Source: Lutraria lutraria (taxonomy: Eukaryota > Mollusca > Bivalvia > Venerida > Mactridae). Taken from it: DNA of 64,000 bases. The notes under the pieces are model-generated. The model ran no database searches. It saw nothing but the letters and a program-made list of their open reading frames with translations, and had not been told where the DNA came from. Location of the stretch: the NCBI GenBank assembly GCA_964023205.1, contig OZ026844.1:5640840-5704839 (forward strand). The letters are read 5' to 3'. Made by a program: the position numbers and the translations under genes. Positions 48,362 to 59,497 of this stretch are shown here, piece by piece. Position 1 is the first letter of the stretch. Each line of letters opens with the position of its first letter.

Positions 48362-48639
48362 ACCACATCAACTGAGGAACATCTCCCTACCCACCACATT
48401 AACTGTGGTATATCACCCCACCCACCACATTAACTGTGGTTTCTCACCCACCCACCACATTAACTGTGGTACCTCATCCCACCCACAACATTAACTGTGG
48501 GACATCACCCCACCCACAACATAAACAGTGGGACATCACCCCGCCCACCACATTAAGTGCGATACATCACCCCACCCATCACATTAACAGTGGTACCTCA
48601 TCCCACCCACCACATAAACCGTGGTAAATCTCCCCGCCC
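48362..48639. repeat. 31-bp tandem repeat, nine units
   Basis: Units start at 48362, 48393, 48424, 48454, 48485, 48516, 48547, 48578 and 48609. Each contains CCACATTAACTGTGG or a variant, a small hairpin (CCACA/TGTGG), and a C-rich spacer (atcaccccaccc). A 63-codon ORF across it is spurious. Confidence 0.9.
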
Positions 48640-50186
48640 TGTCTAAACATCTCATTGTAATAACATGAGATAACTATTAAACAAATATTTTATATACAAT
48701 ATATACACTACTAAGGCAAGAAAAAATATGTAACAACACACATTTAACTGCTAAAATACATCACACTATAATATATAACACATCTGATATTTTTTTCTCT
48801 CTATTTAACAGGATAGGTATCTAAAAACGATTAACAAGTGTATAAATATGTATGCTAGGAAACAAATAATAATCATGAGTGACATCATCAACTTAACAAA
48901 ATAAAACAGAAACATGTCATTGGATACAATGTTAAAAAATCTAACAGGTACAATATTAAACTTAATATATTTAATATAAAATATTAAACTTTCATAGCTA
49001 AGCATGTAGTGTTTTGTCATCTCTATGGTGGTCTAATGCTATTTCCCATACCATGTACCAGCAAAATTTACTTAAGATTCTGCACCTAATTTTGATCTAA
49101 TTTACACCCTAATAAATTTTGCCCTAAAATTTCATGTTGCATTCCTCGGAAACCCAACTTTTGATGTATCTATTCCAACAACTACAAAATAGTTTAAAAA
49201 CACTATGTTGGTAAAACAGAGTAAAGAGGATAACAAAAATTGTAAGTACCTGATTATGTAAGGTCAAGTTTTCATCCCAATGTCAAGGATACTATGAATG
49301 TCAAGGTTATATCTCCAGAAATAATAATAATGAAATTAACTAGAGTACATTAAAATTCAAACTAGCAATAAAGATATGCAAATCAGGGTCATGATAAAAG
49401 CATATTGTTTCACAAACCTCATGATGAAAATGACTTCCATACAAATTTGTCTATCATACTTAATTCATGATCATTTGTTGTTACAACAGATCTAAATCAA
49501 ACTTTTGCAATAAAATCAAACATAAAATGTAGTATATTAACAATACAGTATAGTTGGTAGTTAGATAGGGTTAAAGGGTTGAAAAAGTGAATTGTCGATT
49601 GACAATTAAGCAATTAATACTATTATATAGTCACGAACAAAAATATATATTTAAAAAGATAACTTTCACAAAGGGAAGGTCATATGTTTGCAAAGAACCA
49701 ACATTTTTATGTACAAAAATTGATGTAAGGGATGTCCCATACACTACACCATCATATACCAATTATGCATTTCAAAAGCAGCTAAAAACTCTGTTGAGAG
49801 AATAATAGAAATATGGTGTAGAGATTTTGGTTAAAGTATGGTTAACATTAATAACATCATTTCAATGTGTACATTGGTGTATTAAATGCAAAGGCTATCA
49901 CAGAAATAACAACAACATTAACAACAATAATAACAAGATAATAATGCATGCAAAACAAATTTACTGACAAATTCAGAGTATTGATTTGAAAACAAAATAA
50001 ATATTTAAATGATAATTTTCACTAAGACAAAAAAAACAAAAACAAGTTAACTATATGAAATTTATAGTAACAGCAAATAATGAACAGAAATGAAGTATTT
50101 CTACCATCTAGATAAACAAATATATAGCACGAACAACAACATAACAGACAATAAATGTAACATAAGTGCTTACATGTACTTTAAAA

Positions 50187-50998
50187 ACAACAAGATGTGT
50201 TTCAAAAACACAATGCCCCCTCTGGGTGGTGCCCTTTAACTTGAAAATGCACAAAATAAACAAAGGGCCATAATTCCGTAAATAATGATCAAATCACAAA
50301 ACCCTGAATATGTGTGCGGGGGCAATGTGTACACTACGGTAGCGCTATGCACTGACCTGTGTTATTCTGCTCGGGGCATTATGGGTATTTGCATGAACTA
50401 CTTACAAAATGGAAATTATAAACAATAACATAGCGTGACGTCACCGTATGATACACATTGGAGCCAAGCGTACTTCAACATTGCGTTTCATTGAATAATT
50501 AGTGTTATTGACGTAAGCACAAGAATAGAAATGGTACAACGTATTCATTTTACATAACTAAACAAATTTTGTTAATATCATACGACCGATATGGTTGTTT
50601 TGACATTTTTAATCCTTCCGCGGAACTATACTTTAGCGTATGTATAACTATCTAAATGTAGATAGTAATCAGTTCTATGTATAGAGGTTAGACAAACGTA
50701 GTGACGTCACGCTATGTATAGAACGGTGCGGGGGTTCTTGGTAACAACAAGTCTGTGAAAGTTTCGTCAAAATCCCATGAAAAATGTAGGAGTAGTATCC
50801 TAAAAGAAATATAGGATTTTTTTAAACACAATAACCCTGGGACCTTTGACCTACTAACCTGAAATGCACAGGTCCCGTAGAGGTTGACATGAGGAACCTA
50901 CATATAAAGGTTAAAGTTTGGTACAAACAGACAAATAGACAGACAAACAGAGAGACCCAAAACAATATGCCTCCGATCTATGGATACGGGGGCATAAA
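50187..50998 (+). repeat. SINE-like repeat copy 2, split by a 403-bp insertion
   Basis: Matches 2701-3127 except for 403 bp inserted at 50323-50725 and a short deletion near the 3' part. Confidence 0.78.
50323..50725. mobile_element. 403-bp insertion with 9-bp flanking duplication
   Basis: GTGCGGGGG stands on both sides (50314-50322 and 50726-50734), and the uninterrupted sequence is seen at 2825-2833. Inside are inverted words: caatgtgta..tacacattg (50323-50461), and tagcgtgacgtcac against gtgacgtcacgcta (about 50437 and 50701). A 9-bp duplication would suit a Mutator-like element; the family is not recognised. Confidence 0.72.
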
Positions 50999-53097
50999 AA
51001 TCAATCATTTTTAGAACAAATTCAAGAAAATATTAACAATATTGATATTAAGTTAACAGCTGATAATTAGAAAAGTTAATCTATAAACACGGATTCCAAG
51101 AACACCTTGCATCTCCTTACATGCTGAAAAATACACTTTATGTAAAACAATCGTGGGTTTTACTTTGACCCACAATGGCTATGTGACAGAGCAAATTAAT
51201 GGGTTACCCACCTCCCACAAAGTATGTATCTCCACTCAAGTACCAGCACATTTAAAAAAATTTAATCCAGAAACAAAGACTTCAATATCGATCTTAAGTG
51301 TAAAAAAAAATTGAAGATAAACTTGTGCAACAGTTAAAAAAACTCCTTAAAAAAACACATTTATCGGATGAGTGGAGTAAAACCAGTAGGACACCATGCA
51401 TGTCATACTATGATTGACACAAAGTAAGTCATAAAATGTATTCCAACAGGCAAGTCAGCTCGTTAATGATGCAAAATAATATTCTAATACTAGTAGTAAA
51501 AATCCCAGTCAAACCACTTTGAATACGACACCTATCAAGCCACTTTGTGTACAGCAGAAATTATGTCTCCTAATAATTGACAACAAGGGAGTGAGTCACT
51601 TAGTGTATGACACCAAGTAACTCACTTTGTGTATTAGACCAAGCAAGACTACCTGTGTACACAATACACAAACATAGTTTCGGTGCATAAGTGTATTGAC
51701 AATAAGTTTTCTCAAAAATTGAACACCAGAAATACTAGTTTTAAGCACAGTCAAACTTGCTCAAGAAAATTAATAAAAAAAAGAAAAGCAAAAGAGAATA
51801 AAAGAATAAATATTTAACAAGATTAATTGCACAATATTAAATAAAATAATAACTAAAACAGTTTGTATCACAAAGTGTCGAAATTTAAATACTTAAAACA
51901 GAACAATCATTCATAAATCTTTAAAACAACAAAAACAACATGGAGGCTCATATTCACAAACACCATTATGTAGAACATATCTCAGATTTTATTCAATAAT
52001 TCCAATAACTTGTTTATGTACTCAATCTAGCTCATCTGATTACAAAAGATTTATAAACAGCTTGTTAGGCTTTTAGGCCATCCTTACTTAAATGTTTGTT
52101 TGCAGTAACCTTATCCAGTATTTTCTATGGGTAGGTAGGTAGTAAATATTTTTTTACAGTATACTATTTATATTGAACCCAAAATACATGTCAGAATGAT
52201 ATTTTTTTATCTAAAAAAACTTTTACCAGAGAGCCCCAAAAAAAGTTGGGTATGGGCCTTTTAGGTCAGCAGGTAGCATTACCTATACCGGAAACAAATA
52301 TTTTAAGAATGGCCTCATCAGCAACCAAAATTTGCTACGCTATAGTTTGCAAATCATGAAAAACATCTAAAATATCATCATGATAGTGTTTGAAATATGC
52401 GCCCCACATTTAATCCCGTACCATATAAATCTGTAACAACAAATCTATTGTTCTATATTGTACCAGCCAATACAGAGAATAAATTGAAGGATAGCAAAAA
52501 CAAGTCATCACCTATTGTCTGTATTCTACGGTAGTTACTGAAAGAAGAGTGAAGATAGACATAATTTGAAGTAATACCAGTCCAGTGTCTACCAGGGTGT
52601 TTCAAGATAGATGGCATATCAATTCCAATTGACTAGCTTTACCTGTTTATGATTTATAGTAATAATTAAAATTAAGAGTAGTAATTTTAAAGACAAAAAA
52701 TTGGATTTTATGAAATAAGTTTGAAAATAGAAATCTATATAAATAAAAAACTTGATAAAACATTCTGAATCAATGAGTAAGTTATCTAAATAAGCACTTG
52801 GATGCAATGCTAGGATGACTTTCATAACATCTACAACAGGATGATCTCATGACTATGAACATATAGAAAACGGATATAATTTCAAATCACCAAAAATTTA
52901 ACCAAGCATATTTATCATATGTTTTCATGATAAAGACACATTTTGACAAAAAAAGTCAAACAGGTGAAATAGAAAAGCATTTAGCTTCTTGTACATAGAA
53001 TTCTTTTAGATTTCTATAAGATAAAAAATCTCCACTTCTCCAACAAGTTCAGTCAAATCATGTCTACAGCTTGAGATTTCTCTCCCATGTTTTCTAC

Positions 53098-56000
53098 TTA
53101 AGCATCAGTTTTATTTTGTTCATTCTCAGTAATTTCATCTTGCTTCTCTGAAGCCGACTTCTCTTCACTTTGATTAGTTACATTCTCCTCCGTCTCTTTT
53201 CCGTCTTCAATACTGTAAGTACAGGAAGGGGCACTCTTCCTCATATCAAAAGCAAACGGCATCATATCATGCCTATGGTTTCTATAATCTGCGTACGGCG
53301 AGGTAAGAATCAGATCTTTATCAACATCATATGTCGGAGTCGGCGTTTGATTGGTGCTCTCATTATCAACATCAATTGGATGCACTTCATCATTTCCAAG
53401 GCCAGCTTCTTGAAGTTGACGATAATGTGTCTTGCGATGCCTATGAAGATTCCAACTCCTTGAAAATCTCTTCCCGCAATAATTACACTGGTACCGCAGC
53501 ACATGGTTATATCTGTGAAACTTCAAGGACTGTGGGTCACGAAAAGACTTCCCACAAGTCCCACACATGTTATTTCCACTGTAGTCTTCAGCTTCTTTCT
53601 GCAGTGAACTTCCTTGATTATTACTCTCCGTTGACAGCTTCCTTACAGGGGACATCATCTTGTACGGAGAAAGGGCTGGAGCTGTAAGAATGTCACGGTG
53701 ATCTGTCATTACATGAGTTTTTAAAGTAGCCAGGCTTGAATAAAATTTAAGGCAAATGTGACATTGGTGAGATGACTGTGTCTCTCCAGTGTTGCTCTCA
53801 TCAGCATCTGACTGAGAAGTTTCTTCCTTGCTTTGCTGAGATGATGTCCCGAACTTTGCCATCATACCTTCCCTGACTTCAGTAGCATCTCCTGAGTTTG
53901 GTGGAGAATGTTTTGTTGTTAGAGCTTTCATAAGAAGCTGGTGTTGCACTGATGTCGTGACAGGCAAGGAGAAGGCACTTCCTATTGGTGGAAAAAGAAA
54001 TCCTGGGAAAGTTGGCATTCCTGATCGAAAATTTTCATAATCTGGCCGGCTCCATGAGTAAGAACTATTTGGTGTAAAGAATGGTTGATCTGAAACACAA
54101 AAGTAAAAGTCAGTAATAGTTTATATGCCTTATATTCATACACTCAAAGAGATAATACCACAGTTAAGTTTTCTTCCAGGTTTTGAAATGCATGTCGGCT
54201 TTTATTTTGATTGTTATAAAGAATGCTGCTAGTTAAATTACAGCATACACGAGTCTTATGCAACTAAATCACTAACTTATGGCTAAATCCAACAAACCAT
54301 TTTATCATTTTTTGTAAATTAATAATGATGCACTCATGTCACAACCATAATCAAATTGAATATATGGCTAGATTTTATAAAAAATCATCAAGGTTAAACA
54401 AATCATATGATTACAGTAACTTTTGAATATAAAACAAATCTCTTCTAATTGAGACTAGCATCCACAATCAATGTGCTACAGAAAATTTAACAATGGTCCA
54501 GTGGTTAGTGCACTGGATTTGTTACCCGGTGATCCAGGTTGGATTCCCAATATACCCTTCCATGAAAATTAGATAATAATGTTAATTTTCTTCAACATGT
54601 GGAGAAGAAAGTAAGTACTAGTTAACATATCATCCAGGAAAAATGGTCATGTGAATCGGCCATCATATAAAACTTAAGAACTGCTGATAAAACGGCATTA
54701 AACCCAAATAAACGAACAAAAAAAATTCCTGCCAATTTTGATACCTGTAGGAGATTCGTCATGTTCTTTCTTAACCTCAATATGTTCCATGTCAACATCT
54801 TCTAAAGGTTGTATAATCACTGAACCATTACCACTTGGTACAGAACTTGGCCTTGATGACTGACGAGGACTAGTGTTACTGCTACCTATACCTGATGTGT
54901 CTGCACAAGCTAGTTCACGTAGACCATCTCTACGTGCTTTATCTTGGATTGGGGAGTGTGTGGTTATAGTTGATGGTACCAAAATAGGAGAGACTTGCTG
55001 TTGTACAGCCTTGAAAGAAAACATAAAGAATATATGAAGCTACACAACAGTTGCGATTTCCTGGGTATAAGTATCTAAGCTTTCAAGACACATCCTTAAT
55101 TCCTTTTACAAACAACACATCTGGTCTGTGGAAAATGATGAATTACAGATCTTTGCTCTACCAAACATAAATATAGAGAAAAAATCTTTTAAATTGATTA
55201 CCATGGTGCATACATGTATATGATATATAGTACATTGGACTAAAACCACATAATGTGAATACGTCATAATGACATACCTCTCCATAAAATGCAGAGTACT
55301 ACAAATATATAAGGGGTTTATACAATGACAGTGAATATAAATTTAGAAATGTAAACCTTACTAAGCTCGGTGATTTATACAATACAGTACCCATAACACA
55401 AGTTTTTATTTTTCTATGTTTCCAATTTGTCTCTGTTAAAAAACATAAAATGGCTCCTAACCAACTTTTTTCGGTCTCTTAGGTAATTTTTATAAAATAA
55501 AAAATAACATTCTGATATGTATTTAGGGTTCAATATAAAATTAGATTTAAAAAAAAATTACTTCCTACTTATCCACCCACAAAATTCTCTGGGTAGGGTT
55601 ACCGCAACAAAACCTTAAGGATGTCCCAATGAGAATGATTACAAGGCAATAAAGACATGTGTACCTCAGATTTAAGAGCTTGTTGTGCAGCCAAGAAAGT
55701 AATACATAGTTTCTCAATCTCTTTAATTTGGAGGAAGTTAGCAGCAGTCAGAATTTTATCCGCTGACTGGGAATCTACAGTGATGTTACTTGAATAGCAG
55801 AAGTCAACCAATTGTCTCACACATTCATCACGGAGATGATTACCCAGTGTGATATCAGTCTTCTGTTTATTATCCGGCTCATGAAACAGATCCCTAAAAG
55901 AAAGAAAATATTACGTAATGAAAACTTAACCGAAAAAACTGAGAAGCAAAGGATTTAAGCGTGGATGCAATGTGTGACAATATACTGTTCAACCTCCCTA

Positions 56001-58239
56001 CAACAGTCACCAATGGGAAGGACAAGGATGGCCATTGTAAGGAGGTGGTTGTTATTGAGATAGTGAAAAAATAGAAAAATGTCAATTTGGGTTGCAAGTA
56101 TGTTGGTTGTAACAGTGAAGTGACTGTTGTTCGGTGGTGACCATGCATGGAGGTAACACTGTATATCTAAATGGTACTGGTAATCAACAGACGACCCTTG
56201 ATTAAGCACAAAATAATTCAGTCATTTACTAAACCATAACAGAAACATTGCCAATTTTAAAACAGTAACTCATTATTAACAAAGGAGTCTGAATTTGACA
56301 GACTAATAAAACATCTTACCTGAAGTATGGACTAAATGCGGCCAGGACGATCCTGTGGGCATGAATTTTGATATTTCCAACATGAATTATGACATCACAG
56401 AACTCCCCTGTCTGATAAAACTCTCTCATTACAGACACAACCTAAAAAGAAATGCAGGCAATGTAATATTATAGTAATATTGAAAACATTCTACATACTG
56501 TGTACTATAAACTGCATTGTCAGATAGTCAAACTACTGACAAATTAATCAACTATGTAATATAACAATTTTTCATCAACTGAAATTCAAAATTATTTAAT
56601 TAATCTTAAAGTCCCATTAGCTTTTTGCTATAAAATATATGCAAAAAACAAACATTTGCTGATGTTATCCCAAGATAATAATTACCGACGAAACAAGCCC
56701 TTTTTCTTCTAAAAACATTCATTTCGCTGTGAATTTTGCTTTTGTAAACTTGAAATATATAGAGCGTGTGACGTCACTTCATGCCGTGTGCATAATATGA
56801 CTGCGGGAAAAACACAGCTGTCCTATAAATAGTATTTTATTCAATGATATTGAAAAAAATATTATAATGGTTTCGGAAACATTTTTTCTTGCTATAAAGT
56901 ATGCATGGGAGGAACAGGGCTTGAAAATTGAAAATAAGTAGACTTTTGTGAATGCTAGTCCGACGGGGCGAGTACAAAATCAGGCATTCAATCACCCTAA
57001 AATTAATTTAAAACTGGAAATATCTCTTTCCAATTCGATCCGAATCAATTTAGATTCACGTTTTGTTTATGTTAAATCCGCATTCGTGAAACGCTTGCAC
57101 TAGACAATAATGACTAAAAATAGATTGTTGCCCTGTACCCGGCCCTGCGGCATATTTAAAACACCGCTACAAGTTTAACTGCGACAATGCCTCATTCGCC
57201 GGCTTTTCTATTTATTTCAAGAATGGGATTTCTACTTGACAAATTAATTGGATGCGTTGATTATTGTCGGTCTCGTATCAACGGACTCAAGTAAGTGTAT
57301 CTTACCATGTTACCTGTTTTCTGATAATAAAAAGTGCCCATTTGCCGAAAATGAACAGACGACAGAAATTGACTTCAAGTAGAAGAAGCATTCGCAATAA
57401 ATATCAGTGTTGCTACTTGAATGACGGCTTGATATGTACGCGAATCACGGTGATCCTTAGTGATTAAAGATTAAAATGCCCATTATACAATCTGTATCAT
57501 TCATGTATGTTGTAATCATTTATGTCAGCATCCGACGTAATTTTCCGGCAATCAGTCATACTTAACAGAAGAATTTTACATCCTCTAAAAGTATACAAAT
57601 ACTTAATTTTCTTAAGGGCGAGTTGGTTCTTCTAAAGGGCGAGTAAGAATTTGCAGCTACTAGTCCTACAGGACTAGTACCACCTTGAACATTTTTCAAG
57701 CCCTGAGGAAAACGCCTCGGATTCCTCTGTTATAGGACAAATAGAAACTATTACGACCGATAAATTTATATGCTTATCAGACTTTAAACTACAATTAACT
57801 TTACGTATTTTCAATTTACATAAATAGCAATTCATTTATATATAAATTTAGAGTTGATTTAAATTTTATTGCATATATTGCTAATTTGCAACAATGTCCA
57901 TCTTCAATATGAAATTTATGGATAAAAATGTGCTCAGTGCTCAATATTCTGCATATTGATATTTATATCAATATTGAACAGTATGTAACTGATTTAGCAG
58001 CAAGACAATCAGTCATAGCCATACTTTCATTAGAAATGTTGGTCTGTTCCATGAACATATTTCATGATCATTATTTAATATAATTATGTATACTTTTATT
58101 TTACAGTTATAATAATAATAATTTGATTACATTTAATTTAATAATTTGTAAATGGTGAAATAAATATTTTATAAAAAATCACCTTATTGTTGAGCTGGTC
58201 ACTGTGATATCTCAGTGACAGAGGAGCTCCTGTTGCCAT
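53098..58239 (-). CDS. BTB/POZ and C2H2 zinc-finger transcription factor
   Basis: A probable nuclear DNA-binding regulator. Coding exons 58239-58183, 56441-56320, 55893-55665, 55009-54745 and 54089-53098 join in frame to 554 aa. Residues about 20-135 are a BTB domain ([41 protein letters not shown]), a dimerization and corepressor-binding fold. Exon 4 is Ser/Pro-rich and holds IEVKKEHDE, a SUMO-consensus VKKE. Exon 5 has three C2H2 fingers: C334-H355 alone, then C400-H420 and C426-H446 as a close pair, and an acidic Lys/Glu-rich end. I cannot assign it to a named ZBTB orthologue. A 5'UTR part of exon 1 (58240-58278) begins after a TTTTCAG acceptor, so an upstream non-coding exon is likely. 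Intron 1 holds a TIR element. Confidence 0.93.
54490..54720 (-). repeat. SINE-like repeat, inverted copy with tRNA-like head
   Basis: Reads 'ggtccagtggttagtgcact..ggttggattccca' (tRNA A/B-box-like) and then the shared body to 'aaacccaaataaac'. In the zinc-finger intron before exon 4. Confidence 0.65.
55983..56163. mobile_element. Short TA-site MITE in the zinc-finger intron
   Basis: Inverted ends TACTGTTCAACCTCC and GGAGGTAACACTGTA, about 181 bp, in intron 2 of the zinc-finger gene. It resembles the other CAGT..AACCTC elements but has a different interior. Confidence 0.6.
56915..57705. mobile_element. 0.79-kb element with CAGGGCTTGAAAA ends in the zinc-finger intron 1
   Basis: Starts CAGGGCTTGAAAATTG and ends CATTTTTCAAGCCCTG. 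AGGAA stands directly on both sides. Subterminal 'agtccgacggggcgagtac' / 'ggactagtacc' words are inverted. It interrupts an older repeat whose own ends are near 56820 (ctgtcctataaa) and 57735 (ttataggacaaa). No transposase. Confidence 0.7.
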
Positions 58240-58278
58240 AACGTCCAAATTCTTCCCTCAAACATTAAAAATGTCAAT
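58240..58278 (-). other. 5'UTR portion of zinc-finger coding exon 1
   Basis: Between the start codon at 58239 and an upstream CTTTTCAG acceptor (AG at 58280-58279) are 39 untranslated bases. This implies that transcription begins in a separate upstream exon. Confidence 0.55.
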
Positions 58279-58724
58279 CTGAAAAGAAGTTCAAAATACA
58301 AAATCATCACAAATGTTTTATTGTGCCAGACTGACTAATAATGACATTAAAAAAAATACACTGCATTTTAATATTCAAAGCAAGTTGTTTATACAGTACT
58401 GTACTTGAAATATTAGATGCTCATTTTTTGCTACCTAGCAAAAGTACAAGCATATGTTATTATTTAACCTAAGACTGCACTATATATTTAAATCAAACTC
58501 GTATAATCTGTACTCTTTGCTTATTTGAATGCATATATAATAAGAAGTAAAAGTAAGTTTTCATATGCAGTTCTAATTTCCAACACCAATGTCACCAGAT
58601 TATACATTCTCCAGAAAATCAGCTGTCAGAATCAGAAACAACATATAAATGTTTCTTACATCAATAGAGCTGAATTGTTCCAAATTGAAACAGTGTATTA
58701 ACTATGATAACACAAACTAACATT

Positions 58725-58965
58725 TTGCTTATTTGGGTTTCCGCTGTCTTCAAAAAATGTTCAGTTATAATATAACTTATATACAGCGGCCGAATCACCT
58801 AACAAGTTTTCCTGGACGGTATTCTAACTAACCCTTCCAATAGGAATAAGGCAACTTCTCTACATGTGGAGAAGCATTAACATTGACGTCAAATTTTCAT
58901 AGAAGGGTATGATCTGCCTTGCGAATCACCAAGTTACAATCCAATGCACACTAGCCAGTCGCAGC
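58725..58965 (+). repeat. SINE-like repeat 'tttatttgggttaaacacc', copy 4
   Basis: 'gcttatttgggttt', 'caagttttcctggac', 'ctacatgtggagaag' and 'agaagggtatgatctgcc', followed by 'gcgaatcaccaagttac..cagtcgc'. Between the zinc-finger gene and its probable promoter. Confidence 0.65.
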
Positions 58966-59488
58966 CACTAATCTTTTTACATCTTAACCCTCTTGGTTGT
59001 AATATTGACTTAGTAAAACTTAAATGTTGAGAAGTGAATCCCATTGGGATAATGTCATCAACAGTATGAGACTTTTCTGCCTTTCTGTCTCAGGTTCTTA
59101 AAAAGTTTATAAAAACAGACAAGCAAATAAGACAACATAAAATTGAAAACAATGACAAGTTAACATATCTCTTGAGTACCAAGTTTGCAAACTTCCTTTC
59201 GATCATCAAAGCGTTTAAAGCCATGAGCATACAAATCCAGAAATTATTCAAGACAAGATCATAAATTGTGAAATAATTCCTGATTCTCACCAGACGACCC
59301 AGAGAATAGTGAAACGAAAATTAACCGTACTTGTAAAACAACTAATAATGATGAAGTACGCCGAAAACAAGCCAATATGCGTGTACTATGCATAACACAA
59401 CAGAAAATTACCATTTCATTTCTGTAAGTATCTGTTAAATTTTCTAAATATTTTACTTTTTTCATGAAATTTTTGACATTTCTTCAAA

Positions 59489-59497
59489 ACCGGAAGT
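59489..59497 (+). promoter_or_regulatory. Consensus ETS site upstream of the zinc-finger gene
   Basis: ACCGGAAGT is the ETS/GABP consensus, typical of animal housekeeping promoters. It is 1.25 kb upstream of the zinc-finger start codon. An unmapped 5'UTR exon is expected here because coding exon 1 is preceded by a splice acceptor at 58279. Confidence 0.5.

Larger units (their letters stand above)
44362..53097. other. Gene-free stretch between convergent TEX264 and the zinc-finger gene
   Basis: Very AT-rich. 44800-48340 has almost no recognisable repeats, which would suit a long zinc-finger 3'UTR on the minus strand, though nothing proves it. It also holds the 31-bp tandem repeat (48362-48639) and a split SINE-like repeat (50187-50998). 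Minus-strand AATAAA candidates exist, for example near 51985. No coding ORF is credible. Confidence 0.5.

Noticed and set aside
48436..48627. Pro/His-rich ORF as a peptide gene
   Set aside because: It is a frame through the 31-bp tandem repeat, with no start context or flanking coding sequence.
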